DNA of 64,000 nt, taken from Gammaproteobacteria bacterium (GTDB taxonomy: Bacteria; Pseudomonadota; Gammaproteobacteria; UBA6429; Thiohalophilaceae). Shown here piece by piece: positions 9,364 through 19,293 of the stretch (position 1 is its first letter; the number at the start of each line of letters is the position of its first letter). Where the stretch lies: NCBI GenBank assembly GCA_029881995.1, contig JAOULO010000012.1:1-64000 (forward strand). Direction: 5' to 3'. Under the pieces are notes generated by a model that worked only from the letters and a program-made list of their open reading frames with translations, did not search any database and was not told the DNA's origin. Made by a program: the position numbers and the translations under genes.

Positions 9364-10632
9364 ATGATTCTTTATTCCCGTCTTAGACTGGCCACCAAGT
9401 TCGCCTTGATGCTTAGCATTGTTCTTTGTAGCTTTTTTGTGATTGCTGCTGTTCTACTGGATTTCTATTCGGCAAATATGAGCAGCACTCTGGTGGAGAT
9501 CGCCAGCAAAACGGATACCGAAAAACTCGCAGAGGAAATTGGCCGTTTTACCCAAAATTTTCAGTTCAGTATCACCCTGATGATGCTTGTTATCAGCATT
9601 GGCGTCGTAATCACCGTGTATATCATTTTCCTGATCATGATTCGTCGTCGTCTGAATTACATGGCGGACCGTTTTCGTGATGTCTCTGAAGGGGAAGGGG
9701 ATTTACAACAGCGCATCGCGGTAAAGGGCAATGATGGACTGGATATTCTCAGCCGATTGTTTAATGCCTTTATTGAACGCCTGCAGGCCATGATTAGCGA
9801 GGTTGTTCAAAGCACCCAGAGCCTGAGTGAAGTTGCCGGTCATGTAACGGGTATAGCCAGTAAAAGTACCCATGAAATCGAGCAACAGCAGGGCCGCCTG
9901 GAGCAGGTTGCAACCGCCATGAATGAAATGGCCACCAATGCTGAAAAAGTGGCTGAACATGCACAGTCCGCAGCCGGGAAAGCCAGTGATGCCGAGCAAA
10001 AGACCTCGGAGGGTATGGGGATTGTCACCAGCACGGAACAGGATATTCAACATCTGGCCAGTGAAATTACCAGGGCCAATGAGGTCATTCAACGACTGCA
10101 TTCACATGGTGAAGAGATTGGCTCTATCGTGCTGGTTATTTCTGATATTGCCGAACAAACCAACCTGCTGGCCCTGAATGCGGCAATTGAGGCTGCCCGA
10201 GCCGGTGAGCAGGGTCGTGGTTTTGCCGTGGTTGCAGATGAAGTCCGCTCACTGGCCAGCCGTACCCAGGAGTCTACTAATGAAATCAAAAACATGATCG
10301 AACGACTGCAGGAAGGTACCAACGATGCGGTTCAGGCCATGGAGGCCAGTCAGGAACGTGCCAAACTCGGTGTGGAACAAAGCCAGATCACTGGTCAAAC
10401 CCTGCAATCCATTTCAATCAGTATTTCAGAAATAAACCAGATGAATACGGAGATCTCCCAGGCCATTAGCCAGCAAAATCAGGTAGCAAGAGATATCGAT
10501 ATGAACATCACCAGTATTAACCAGTCAGCCCATGCCGCCGCAGAAGCAGCACGGGAAAGCCTGACAGAAAGCGAACAGTTAGCTGGACTAGCTACACACC
10601 TGCAAACATTACTTGGCCAGTTCAAAGTTTAA
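9364..10632 (+). CDS. Methyl-accepting chemotaxis protein
   Basis: 422-residue membrane chemoreceptor. TM1 lies at ~12-34, followed by a short periplasmic loop (~35-72) and TM2 at ~73-95. A HAMP domain (~96-150, [19 protein letters not shown]) precedes the coiled-coil signalling domain, which has the conserved hairpin tip [20 protein letters not shown] and then [15 protein letters not shown]. The periplasmic loop is too small for a classic four-helix ligand domain, so it probably senses an internal or membrane cue or works with a partner. No che gene is adjacent. The upstream 110 bases show no clear sigma-28 promoter. Confidence 0.93.
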   Translation: MILYSRLRLATKFALMLSIVLCSFFVIAAVLLDFYSANMSSTLVEIASKTDTEKLAEEIGRFTQNFQFSITLMMLVISIGVVITVYIIFLIMIRRRLNYMADRFRDVSEGEGDLQQRIAVKGNDGLDILSRLFNAFIERLQAMISEVVQSTQSLSEVAGHVTGIASKSTHEIEQQQGRLEQVATAMNEMATNAEKVAEHAQSAAGKASDAEQKTSEGMGIVTSTEQDIQHLASEITRANEVIQRLHSHGEEIGSIVLVISDIAEQTNLLALNAAIEAARAGEQGRGFAVVADEVRSLASRTQESTNEIKNMIERLQEGTNDAVQAMEASQERAKLGVEQSQITGQTLQSISISISEINQMNTEISQAISQQNQVARDIDMNITSINQSAHAAAEAARESLTESEQLAGLATHLQTLLGQFKV

Positions 10633-10798
10633 CTCGACACCTCAAACTCATCACATAGCTACACAAAGCCATCCGCAAAAAGACGGAAATTCTTAAAGAT
10701 TTGATTTATATAGAAACCAGCAAGGCCACTGGGGTCAAGGGCTTTGGGAATCTGTCGATATATAATTAGTTGGGGCCATATCTAACAGGAATGGGGAA

Positions 10799-11656
10799 AT
10801 GCACCACAAGCTTCTAATTACCTTTATTTTAGTAGGCATTACGACGCTGACAGGTATCCAGGTCCAGGCAGCCTCTGAGATCCGATTTGGTGTCCACCCT
10901 TTTAAAAAACCCAATAAAATCTTTCACATGTTTCAGCCCCTGGTAATGGACCTGGAAAAGCGCATGGGTATACCGGTCAAGCTCATCATCGGCAAATCCT
11001 ATGCAGATATCATCAATAAACATAAAAGAGCAGAGATCGATTTTGGTTATTTCGGGCCAGCCTCCTTCATCAAGGCACAAAAAGCAACTCAGATCACTCC
11101 CCTTGCAAGGATTCAAATGAATGGAAAGGGTGCGTTTCGTGGCGTCATTCTGGTAAATGAAAACAGCTCAATAAAAAATCTCTCCCAGTTAAAAGGACAT
11201 AACTTTGCCTTTGGGGATCCCAACTCAACCCTGTCACACTATGTCCCTCACTACATGCTGTTAAAGGCCGGCATCAAGCTAAACATGTTGGGCAACTATG
11301 CCTTCACCGGTAACCACGACAATGTGGCCCTGAACATCATGTATGGAAATTTTGATGCTGGGGGCCTTAAGCCAGATGTTGCCAAACAATACCTCAAACG
11401 AGGCCTGCGAATACTGGCCCATTCTGAATGGATCCCAGAACACCTGTTTGCAGCCAATAAGCACCTGGAAAAAGGATTAAGGATCAAGTTGCGCAAGGCG
11501 CTGTTAAAAACAGATGTCAGGATACTGCAAAAAATCAAACCTTCGATATCTGGTATCGAAGTTGCCAGATCCCGCGATTATGACAAGCTGCGAAAAATCA
11601 TTGAGACCGTAGATAAACAGGATCCTCCCGACAAACTCAGGACAACCTACCGGTAA
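10799..11656 (+). CDS. PhnD-like periplasmic phosphate/phosphonate-type binding protein
   Basis: 285-residue exported solute-binding protein. The signal peptide is cleaved after VQA (~residue 24). The body matches the PhnD/phosphonate-binding family: IRFGVHPFKKPN at the start, then DFGYFGPASFIKAQKA and DPNSTLSHYVPHYMLLKAGI. No ABC permease or ATPase gene is adjacent. Instead a histidine kinase starts 24 bases downstream. In TtrS-type sensors the same fold is the fused periplasmic input domain, so this protein may be a separate sensory subunit rather than a transporter component. Ligand unknown. Confidence 0.85.
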   Translation: MHHKLLITFILVGITTLTGIQVQAASEIRFGVHPFKKPNKIFHMFQPLVMDLEKRMGIPVKLIIGKSYADIINKHKRAEIDFGYFGPASFIKAQKATQITPLARIQMNGKGAFRGVILVNENSSIKNLSQLKGHNFAFGDPNSTLSHYVPHYMLLKAGIKLNMLGNYAFTGNHDNVALNIMYGNFDAGGLKPDVAKQYLKRGLRILAHSEWIPEHLFAANKHLEKGLRIKLRKALLKTDVRILQKIKPSISGIEVARSRDYDKLRKIIETVDKQDPPDKLRTTYR

Positions 11657-11680
11657 GGCTTTACCGATTAAGGATGATCA

Positions 11681-13231
11681 ATGTTTAATCTTAGTAATAA
11701 TCTTAGTAGCAAGTTTCAACGCCCCATTATTTCAGGCATCCTGCTTGGGATGATCATCACCATTATCATCCAAAGTTCCGAGGTGGGAAACCTTGCCCAC
11801 CATTTCACAGAGTTAACAAATCACAAGCTGAACAATGAACAACGCGAACTTGAAAAAACCATTACTGAATCACTCCACTCCAAGGCAGTAACCCTTGGGA
11901 AATTCATATCCAAAACAGCCATTGACCCTATTTTGAGCCTGGATCTTGATGGTTTACGTGAACTGGAAAATATCGCTAGACGTGATCCGGATGTAATCCA
12001 TGCCGTTATTTTAAAAACCAATAAAACCCCATTTTTACATAAGAAAATAAACCAGGCTAAAAATACCTATTCCGCCGAATTTCCTATTAAGCACAGTGGA
12101 ACAACACTTGGATATGTTGCGATTGCCCTGTCCAGGGAACTCATTATCAATAAACAGAAGCAGGCTGCAGAATACAACCAGACTATGCTAGCCAAAATCA
12201 AACAATCTACTGATCATTCAATCAGTGGCTTTATTAAACAGAGTATTGCCTATTTCATATTTCTGGCAATCTTTATAAATATTTTTATTTATGTTGTCTT
12301 TAACAAGCTTGTGACTATTCCAGTACACCAGCTTGCCAATACGGCAAGGGATATTGGGCGCGGCAAACTCGACTCCCAGGTAAAAATTATTAACAACGAT
12401 GAACTAGGCCAACTTGCCAAGACCCTTAATAATATGTCTGCCTCCTTAAAGGAGAGTTATGACAAACTATACAAAACCAATAATGACTTAATTGAGGCCA
12501 CCATTGCCAAAGATCAGTTCTTGGCAAATATGTCCCATGAGTTACGGACTCCATTGAATGCTGTCATAGGGATGAGTGATCTGATAAAAGTAGAGACAGA
12601 AGATCCTGACACGCAACAAAAGGCTGAAATCATATACGACTCTGGTAAACAGCTATTGTCTATCATCGAACGCATACTGGAGATTACCCACATCCAGACC
12701 AATAAGGTTAATGTCCTTCCAGTACACTTCCCGATAGACGTCGTCATAAATGAACTTCAAACTTTTATTGAAAATTCCTTATCCACATCCGGTAACACCT
12801 TTACGGTTCATGTTGATAAAAATATCACCGAAATGAATTCAGATGTTATGAAGATAAAAGAAGTCCTGATTAATATCATCAGCAATGCCGACAAATTTAC
12901 TCGGCATGGAAAAATTTTTATGCATGTCAGCATGGAAATGATTCATGGTACAGAACAGGTTATATTTACAATCACAGATACCGGCATAGGTATTCCACCC
13001 GAAGCATTAGACAGAATATTCGATCCCTTTTTTCAGGCCGATGCAGGAATTACTCGACGACATGGAGGGGCTGGCCTTGGACTGGCAATCTGTAAAAAAT
13101 ACTGCGAGGCAATGGGCGGTGACATCCGGGTACTTAGCAGAAAAAATATTGGAACTGAAGTCACTGTCTGGTTACCTGCAGATTACAGTTCAGGTATGCA
13201 AGTACTTAGTCAGAAAGGCAGTGCTTCGTGA
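11681..13231 (+). CDS. Sensor histidine kinase paired with PhnD-like protein
   Basis: 516-residue membrane histidine kinase. TM1 is at ~15-32, a periplasmic region at ~33-180, and TM2 at ~187-208. It has a HAMP domain (~210-262), then HisKA with phospho-acceptor His286 (NMSHELRTPLNAVIG) and a HATPase domain with N box (IISNADKFT), G1 (DTGIGIP) and G2 (GGAGLGLAI). There is no receiver domain, and no response regulator gene lies on either side. The 24-base gap to the PhnD-like gene upstream indicates an operon and a likely ligand-binding partner. Confidence 0.9.
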   Translation: MFNLSNNLSSKFQRPIISGILLGMIITIIIQSSEVGNLAHHFTELTNHKLNNEQRELEKTITESLHSKAVTLGKFISKTAIDPILSLDLDGLRELENIARRDPDVIHAVILKTNKTPFLHKKINQAKNTYSAEFPIKHSGTTLGYVAIALSRELIINKQKQAAEYNQTMLAKIKQSTDHSISGFIKQSIAYFIFLAIFINIFIYVVFNKLVTIPVHQLANTARDIGRGKLDSQVKIINNDELGQLAKTLNNMSASLKESYDKLYKTNNDLIEATIAKDQFLANMSHELRTPLNAVIGMSDLIKVETEDPDTQQKAEIIYDSGKQLLSIIERILEITHIQTNKVNVLPVHFPIDVVINELQTFIENSLSTSGNTFTVHVDKNITEMNSDVMKIKEVLINIISNADKFTRHGKIFMHVSMEMIHGTEQVIFTITDTGIGIPPEALDRIFDPFFQADAGITRRHGGAGLGLAICKKYCEAMGGDIRVLSRKNIGTEVTVWLPADYSSGMQVLSQKGSAS

Positions 13232-13276
13232 TGCCCGCCAAACCAATCTCCTATGGGATTCTTGTCATATAATAAC

Positions 13277-13308
13277 AGCAAGGCCATGCAGTGATGTATG
13301 GCCTTGCT
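13277..13308. terminator. Hairpin between convergent genes
   Basis: 10-bp perfect stem GCAAGGCCAT / ATGGCCTTGC with a 10-base loop, between the convergent kinase gene (stop 13231) and lipoprotein gene (stop 13331). There is no strong T run on the plus strand; the minus strand reads TGTTATTATAT after the stem. It probably serves as a weak bidirectional terminator. Confidence 0.5.
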
Positions 13309-13330
13309 GCATCACAAATTTACCAGTTTA

Positions 13331-14953
13331 TTATGGGAAGATAATTTCTTCATAAATTGAATCATTTGTAAGTCTGGTAAGACTGTTTTCCTTGGCAGGG
13401 TCAAACCAGAGTAGGTCACTAATAAAATCGAATTTTTCACCTTCCCCTAGCTGGCCCAATGTTCCACCAGTAGATAACCCAACAGAATAAAATAAATTAA
13501 TCTTGTTCGGTAATATCCCCAGCTCAAACTGTTTTGTATTAGTTTCCACGTCATAGCTTTCAACAATGGCATTGGATAAATCAGCCTGAACACCCGGCTT
13601 TTTAACCAGCAGGACGCTCCCTGTAATATTGCCAAAATCTCCAGTAAAAGCTGAATAGACGACACCACGCCAGCTACTGTTTTCAATAATGGTTGTAATG
13701 TCCCCACCATCCCAGGGACGGATGACTGCATCAGCTCCCAGGCTATAGTATAGATTGCCGTTAAAACTAAAGGACCAGGTAACAAAAGAATCAATCAATT
13801 TAATATCACCATTGCTACGTGCAATTGATATCAGCGTTTGGTCATTGCCATTGTTAACATAAAGGTAATCCGGTGTCACATGCAGGTTGAAGGTGCTACC
13901 AAAGCTTGATTTAGAACCCGTTAGTGCTGTTGCCACAGCTGTGCCACCGACTTCCACCTTGTAAACTATCTGATCGTTCGGGGCAGCTATCTCTACATCA
14001 GAGAAAAAACACTCTGTCTGATCGCAATTAAATCCCGAGATAACCATACCGTCAGGGCTGGTATGCAGGATGGATGAAGTCTTCTTGGTCTTGATATTAT
14101 ACCAATAGAGTTTCTTATCAACCGAGATAAACCCACCATCGCCTACATGGGCACTGGAAGACGTACGTAGACTATTAATATCTGTTGCAGTTATCACCGT
14201 GGTACTGGCACTAAAATCCTCATTGTAGTGTCGAAAATCATCATCCTTAACCGCAAGAAAACCTGTGACTGAATTATTGTTTTCATTATCCCTGACGGGA
14301 AAAATAATTTTATTTTTAGTAACAGAATCACTCAGTTTGTCTACAAAAGATGTTATCTCAACCGCTGGGTACAGATTCGATTTACTCACTCGCATTAACC
14401 AACGGGTGTTATCCACCGTCCCATTACAATCATCATCAAGCCCTGGTAACTCATAGAACAAAACATTGTATTCCAACGTGATATTGTCTTCATCAAACTC
14501 TATTTTACAGACATCACTATAGGTATCCCCCATCAATGCCACTGGAGCCAGATTACTGCCCTTGGCCATATCTACCTTCCAAAACTTGGTCTTTCCTGCG
14601 TACACCATTAACTCAGGGCCCAGAAATGTCACCGTTTTGGTATTAATATCATATTCTGCCTTACTAACCAGGAATACATTGCCCCCCGTATGATTGCGAG
14701 TGCCCTGATGGAGCGCATCATCGGTAACAACTTTGGTTTTTGTCGGATCTGTTTTGTCCACAACATGGATATTATTACCCACCTGGTAAGCCAGGTACGG
14801 GCCATCACCAGGCGGTATCGGGTCGTCGTCTTCAGTATCATTTGTTGTACCACCACCTCCTCCGCCACCACCACCACAGGCGCTTAACAGAAGAAGTCCT
14901 AATAAAAGAAGAAAAAAAGAAGTAATAGGTTTTTCACTGAATTGGATATTCAT
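13331..14953 (-). CDS. Lipoprotein with poly-Gly linker, function unknown
   Basis: 540-residue predicted lipoprotein. The signal peptide ends in lipobox LLSAC, directly followed by nine Gly and an acidic Asp/Glu-rich linker. The body (residues ~55-540) is beta-rich with repeating segments such as NIHVVDKTDPTK, LYWYNIKTKKTSSIL and YLYVNNGNDQTLISIARSNG, which resembles a beta-propeller, but no named family was recognised. The Gly tract is encoded by a GGN/GGT-type triplet repeat, so slippage would change linker length rather than frame. A ribosome site AGGAGG lies just before the ATG. Immediately upstream on the same strand is a LuxR-type regulator gene, with a perfect palindrome between them. 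Confidence 0.65.
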   Translation of the reverse strand: MNIQFSEKPITSFFLLLLGLLLLSACGGGGGGGGGTTNDTEDDDPIPPGDGPYLAYQVGNNIHVVDKTDPTKTKVVTDDALHQGTRNHTGGNVFLVSKAEYDINTKTVTFLGPELMVYAGKTKFWKVDMAKGSNLAPVALMGDTYSDVCKIEFDEDNITLEYNVLFYELPGLDDDCNGTVDNTRWLMRVSKSNLYPAVEITSFVDKLSDSVTKNKIIFPVRDNENNNSVTGFLAVKDDDFRHYNEDFSASTTVITATDINSLRTSSSAHVGDGGFISVDKKLYWYNIKTKKTSSILHTSPDGMVISGFNCDQTECFFSDVEIAAPNDQIVYKVEVGGTAVATALTGSKSSFGSTFNLHVTPDYLYVNNGNDQTLISIARSNGDIKLIDSFVTWSFSFNGNLYYSLGADAVIRPWDGGDITTIIENSSWRGVVYSAFTGDFGNITGSVLLVKKPGVQADLSNAIVESYDVETNTKQFELGILPNKINLFYSVGLSTGGTLGQLGEGEKFDFISDLLWFDPAKENSLTRLTNDSIYEEIIFP

Positions 14954-15037
14954 ATGTTCCTCCTTGGAAGCCTTAGTAATTCAATATATAGAACTAATAC
15001 AGAATCCTTTGTTCTGTTTCACCCCCCATATGAGGGT

Positions 15038-15052
15038 CAATTACAGTAATTG
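15038..15052. promoter_or_regulatory. 15-bp palindrome upstream of the lipoprotein gene
   Basis: CAATTAC-A-GTAATTG is a perfect inverted repeat with 7-bp arms. It lies 85-99 bases before the lipoprotein start and immediately after the stop codon of the LuxR-type gene. An AT-rich -10-like TATATA follows toward the lipoprotein gene. It could be an operator, possibly for the adjacent LuxR-type regulator, or just a weak hairpin at the end of that gene. Confidence 0.35.
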
Positions 15053-16231
15053 CTATTTATCTGCGTTCACATAATCATTCAAAAGTCGATAGACGAGTTC
15101 ATTTTGTCGATGGCAGGCGGTTTTCTGGAAAATTGTCTTTAGATACGAGCGAGCAGTTTCATAGGCCAATCCCATGGTTTCAGCTACAGCTCTCAAGCCC
15201 TTTCCCTGCGCCAGTTGCTGAGCAAGACATGCCTCACTGGTGGTCATACCATAACGATGTTGTAGATATACTTGATCAGGCACCAGCGCTGTCTGTGAAT
15301 TGCTAATTAACACCAGTATTCGAGAGTGCAACTTTGTCATCAGCTGATCTTTACTGGTCATGGCCAAAATAGTTAGTTTACATATTGTGCCATCCTTTGC
15401 AGATCCGCAATTAACGAAGGCTGGAGAGGCGTTCCCAGTTTTATAGATAGTTTTGATGATGTGTTTCAAGGTAGATTGCAAATAGTCATTATCATCCACA
15501 TCAACTGCCACAAGCCGGTTTGACTTTGATTTAAATGCTGCCTGACTTAACAGCGTGCGCTCTGCGACTGGATTCAGATAGGTAATATTCAACCGCATAT
15601 CCAGACTGATTACACCACAGTTAAGATTATCTAGAATTTGATTGCTGGCCCTGGACTCAATTTCAGATATCTGTAATCGTTGGCTTATATCAAGCGCCTT
15701 GCTGATATGGCTGGCAAAGGATGCGTGCTGTTTTACTTCTCTGCCAGTATATAGTCCAGCTGATGTGGGACGAAAATAAGTGAAATTAATATCCCAGTCA
15801 CTATTGATGGCCAGAGTACCACCGAGTGAATGATCAAATGCCTGTGGTCTTGCCCAGTCATTATAAAATTCGGTATTTCTGTAGCAGTTCTTTTTCTTAT
15901 AATGATGATCAAGGGACTGATCTGTCAGGATCCTGCCCTCGCCCATTAGACACTGTGGCTGATACCACGGGTTGACCTTGGCATAGTGGTCATCGTATGA
16001 CTGAAGGTAAGCCTCATCAAAGCCGTTAGCCTCGAGTATGACGAACTCATTTGTATTCCTGTTCTGAGTGAAAATGCCGCTGGCAGTGGAAGAAAAAAAA
16101 TCTCGCAACAAACCACATGTACTTGACCAGAGTTCAGGATTCAAAGCTGAGTCATAAATAGACCGGATGATACTATCGACTGTATCATCACTGTTGGTAA
16201 ATTTTCCCTGGCAATCAATTCGACCTCTCAT
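15053..16231 (-). CDS. LuxR-type (HTH) transcriptional regulator
   Basis: 392-residue regulator. The C-terminal ~60 residues are a LuxR/GerE helix-turn-helix: RYGMTTSEACLAQQLAQGKG, then LRAVAETMGLAYETARSYLK and FQKTACHRQNELVYRLL, a close match to the family including the late Thr-Ala-Arg-x-x-Leu-Lys helix. The N-terminal part has no obvious receiver or autoinducer domain; the middle (~205-300) looks like a PAS-type sensory fold (LDNLNCGVISLDMRLNITYL). The ligand is unknown. It precedes the poly-Gly lipoprotein gene on the same strand and may control it. Confidence 0.85.
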   Translation of the reverse strand: MRGRIDCQGKFTNSDDTVDSIIRSIYDSALNPELWSSTCGLLRDFFSSTASGIFTQNRNTNEFVILEANGFDEAYLQSYDDHYAKVNPWYQPQCLMGEGRILTDQSLDHHYKKKNCYRNTEFYNDWARPQAFDHSLGGTLAINSDWDINFTYFRPTSAGLYTGREVKQHASFASHISKALDISQRLQISEIESRASNQILDNLNCGVISLDMRLNITYLNPVAERTLLSQAAFKSKSNRLVAVDVDDNDYLQSTLKHIIKTIYKTGNASPAFVNCGSAKDGTICKLTILAMTSKDQLMTKLHSRILVLISNSQTALVPDQVYLQHRYGMTTSEACLAQQLAQGKGLRAVAETMGLAYETARSYLKTIFQKTACHRQNELVYRLLNDYVNADK

Positions 16232-16400
16232 CCCTGCACCACTTTCAAAACTTGATTAGTGGCAAACTACCATAATTGACGATGACCTACCAAATCCAAG
16301 AACAAGTGATTAAAAATGATGAACGTTATGAAGTGATTTTATTCTCTATAATTGGTCAACTTTCAATCATGATATCCATAAGAAATGACTAACATTAATA

Positions 16401-18695
16401 TTACCCCGTCGCCTGTTCATCATCCACTTCTGCACTGAATTTGCAATCCTGCTGTGGGCAGACCTTTTCTGTACCACGCCGTTTAGTGGTCTTAAGGGTT
16501 AGCATGGGGAAGCCACAATCGGGGCAGGCTTCATCCACCGGTTCATTCCACACAGCATAGGTACAGTCTGGATAACGTTCACAGGAGAAAAAGATTTTTC
16601 CGCGACGTGATTTACGCTTGAGTATACTGCCTTTTTTACATTCGGGGCATTGCACACCGGTATCTTCCGGTTTTTCTAATGGCTCGATATATTTGCAGTC
16701 TGGATAGCCGCTACAGCCAATGAATTTACCGTACTTACCGTGGCGTACCAGCAGATCTGATTTGCACTCGGGACACTTGCGACCTTCTACCAGCTTCTTG
16801 TCTTCTTCTTCTGAATCGCCATTGACGTTACGCGTGTAATCACATTCCGGATAATTATTACATCCCACAAAGCGACCACGTCGACCGAGTCGAATGGCCA
16901 GGTCTCCCTCACATTGTGGACACTTCTCATCGATGGCCTCATGAGTGACATCCTTGCGATCAACATTCTCTTCCTTATCGATGACCAGATCTTTAAAGGG
17001 TTGCCAGAATTTTTTCATCATCGGCACCCAGTCTTCTTCACCACGGGAGATGGCATCAAGCTCATCTTCCATGTTCGCCGTGAAAGCATAGTCTACGTAC
17101 TGGGTAAAATGCTCGGTAAGGAATTTATTCACCACACGTCCGACATCGGTGGGAATAAACCGCTTTTTGTCCATCTCCACATATTCGCGGGCCTGCAGTG
17201 TTGAGATGATTGAGGCATACGTCGAAGGCCGACCAATGCCATGCTCTTCCAGTGACTTCACCAGGCTGGCTTCTGAATATCGAGGCGGTGGTTCAGTGAA
17301 GTGCTGCTCGGGTTTGATTTTTAATAAGGTGACATCCTGCCCCTCTTCCAGAGGCGGCAGCATTTTTTCATCATCATCGGATTTTTTACTGTCATCCGTA
17401 CCTTCCTGATACACCGCCATAAAACCGGGTGTTACCAGGGTCGAACCATTGGCACGAAACATATGCTTGTCACCGGCAGACAAATCAACAGCCACGGTGT
17501 CCAGGGTGGCATGAATCATCTGACAGGCGATGGTACGTTTCCAGACCAGTTCATATAGACGGAACTGGTCTTTTGTTAAATGAGATTTAATCTGTTTGGG
17601 TTCATGCAATACCGAGGTAGGGCGAATGGCCTCATGGGCCTCCTGGGCATTTTTGGATTTTGTTTTATAGACACGCACTTCCTTGGGCACGTTGTCCGGG
17701 CCAAACTTATCGGCAATATAATCACGAATTTCGGCCAGTGCCTCTTCCGCCAGGTTTACCGAGTCAGTACGCATATAGGTAATCAGACCCACGGTCTCAC
17801 CACCGATATCAATACCTTCATAAAGCTGCTGGGCAACACTCATGGTCTTCTTGGCAGTAAAGCCAAGCTTACGTGAGGCCTCCTGTTGTAAGGTAGAAGT
17901 AGTAAAAGGTGCAGCAGGATTACGTTTACGCTTTTTCTTTTCTACCTTACTGATGTGTAGTTTACCCTTGGCGGCAGTAGCGAGGTCTTCTTCCGCCTTT
18001 TTCGCGGTCGCCTCATTATCAATCGTAAACTGGCTGACTTTTTCTCCATTTAATTTTGTCAGCTTGGCAGTAAAACCGGCATCATCATGTTGCACATCGG
18101 CTTCAACGCTCCAGTACTCACGGGGTTCAAACTTTTCTATTTCAAGTTCGCGTTCAACAATCAAACGAAGTGCCGGGCTTTGTACACGGCCTGCAGACAG
18201 GCCACGACGGATCTTTTTCCATAACAGTGGAGACAGGTTAAAGCCCACCAGATAATCCAGTGCACGTCTTGCGAGCTGGGCATTGATCATGGGCTGAGAT
18301 AGTTCATGAGAATTCTCAACCGCTTCATTCACGGCCCGCTTGGTAATTTCATGAAAGGTCACGCGGCCAACGGTTTTGTCTTTTAAAATGCCGCGGTCTT
18401 TAAGAATTTCGTACAAATGCCAGGAGATGGCCTCACCTTCGCGATCCGGGTCAGTCGCGAGATACAGTGCTTCGGCCTTTTTCATGGCCTTGGCAATTGC
18501 ATCAACATGCTTTTCATTTTTTTCGATAAGCTGGTACTTCATGGCAAAGTCATTAGCCGGATCCACAGCCCCTTCTTTGGGTAATAGATCCCTCACATGG
18601 CCGTAAGAGGCCAGGACCTCAAAGTCTTTACCAAGGTATTTTTTAATGGTCTTCGCCTTGGCCGGTGATTCCACAATGACCAGATTTTTTGCCAT
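16401..18695 (-). CDS. topA: DNA topoisomerase I
   Basis: 764-residue type IA topoisomerase that relaxes negative supercoils. It has an N-terminal TOPRIM domain (NLVIVESPAKAKTIKKYLG; ATDPDREGEAISWHL) and an active-site Tyr near residue 307 in GLITYMRTDS. The C-terminus has three four-Cys zinc ribbons (CPQCEGDLAIRLGRRGRFVG..., CPECKSDLLVRHGKYGKF..., CPECKKGSILKRKSRRGK...) and a fourth looser one (CPDCGFPM...VCPQQDC). Length and zinc-ribbon number are slightly below E. coli TopA but normal for the family. It sits downstream of dprA and smg on the same strand, the usual order. Confidence 0.97.
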   Translation of the reverse strand: MAKNLVIVESPAKAKTIKKYLGKDFEVLASYGHVRDLLPKEGAVDPANDFAMKYQLIEKNEKHVDAIAKAMKKAEALYLATDPDREGEAISWHLYEILKDRGILKDKTVGRVTFHEITKRAVNEAVENSHELSQPMINAQLARRALDYLVGFNLSPLLWKKIRRGLSAGRVQSPALRLIVERELEIEKFEPREYWSVEADVQHDDAGFTAKLTKLNGEKVSQFTIDNEATAKKAEEDLATAAKGKLHISKVEKKKRKRNPAAPFTTSTLQQEASRKLGFTAKKTMSVAQQLYEGIDIGGETVGLITYMRTDSVNLAEEALAEIRDYIADKFGPDNVPKEVRVYKTKSKNAQEAHEAIRPTSVLHEPKQIKSHLTKDQFRLYELVWKRTIACQMIHATLDTVAVDLSAGDKHMFRANGSTLVTPGFMAVYQEGTDDSKKSDDDEKMLPPLEEGQDVTLLKIKPEQHFTEPPPRYSEASLVKSLEEHGIGRPSTYASIISTLQAREYVEMDKKRFIPTDVGRVVNKFLTEHFTQYVDYAFTANMEDELDAISRGEEDWVPMMKKFWQPFKDLVIDKEENVDRKDVTHEAIDEKCPQCEGDLAIRLGRRGRFVGCNNYPECDYTRNVNGDSEEEDKKLVEGRKCPECKSDLLVRHGKYGKFIGCSGYPDCKYIEPLEKPEDTGVQCPECKKGSILKRKSRRGKIFFSCERYPDCTYAVWNEPVDEACPDCGFPMLTLKTTKRRGTEKVCPQQDCKFSAEVDDEQATG

Positions 18696-18756
18696 AACGT
18701 TCCTATTTTTTCCGGTTAATCCTTATGTAAACTTGTCGGGATTACGTCTACTTTAT

Positions 18757-18785
18757 AAAAGCAAATGCCCGCTATGGGCGGGCAC
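18757..18785 (-). terminator. Terminator of the dprA-smg unit
   Basis: Stem TGCCCGC / GCGGGCA with a 5-base loop. On the minus strand it follows the smg stop by about 30 bases and is trailed by TTTGCTTTTA. It separates smg from topA, which therefore probably has its own promoter in the 100-base gap. Confidence 0.65.
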
Positions 18786-18813
18786 TTTAAGCTTTTAAGC
18801 CAAAATCTGCAAA

Positions 18814-19293
18814 TCAATGCAGATGTCCCACGGCCTCATCAAACACCAGATCTTCCATCCAGGCAAAGGCCGCTTCCTGTCCGGGCTGATTAAATAACAC
18901 CATTAACACCACCCATTTCAGCTGGTCGAGATCAAACTCATCAGAGTCTAGCGCCATGACTCGGTCGATCACCATTTCTCGGGTAGTATGGTCGAGAACC
19001 CCGGTTTGTTCCAGAAACTGGATAAAACCACGGCTGTGTAAATCGAGCTTTTCACACTCAGAGTCGGTATAGATACGAACAGAATTGACATTGAGCGGAA
19101 CATCATAAGGTTTGTCCTGCATCTCCGCCAAACCTTCCAGCCAGTCAAAGGCCTTACTGATTTCGGACTGGTGAAATCCGGCTGCCTGGAGTTCGGTGCG
19201 GAGGGATTCTTCATCAGAATCAAGTTCAATATCGTCGTTCATATAGTTTTCAAACAGGTACATCAGCACGTCGAGTATGTTTTCTTTCATCAT
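18814..19293 (-). CDS. smg: Smg family protein (DUF494)
   Basis: 159-residue acidic cytoplasmic protein of the DUF494/Smg family, always found next to dprA in gammaproteobacteria. The signature is MKENILDVLMYLFENYM, then LQAAGFHQSEISKAFDWLEGL at residues ~33-53, and a C-terminal LDQLKWVVLMVLFNQPGQE. Molecular function unknown. The start overlaps the 3' end of dprA by about 44 bases, so translation is likely coupled. Confidence 0.92.
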   Translation of the reverse strand: MMKENILDVLMYLFENYMNDDIELDSDEESLRTELQAAGFHQSEISKAFDWLEGLAEMQDKPYDVPLNVNSVRIYTDSECEKLDLHSRGFIQFLEQTGVLDHTTREMVIDRVMALDSDEFDLDQLKWVVLMVLFNQPGQEAAFAWMEDLVFDEAVGHLH

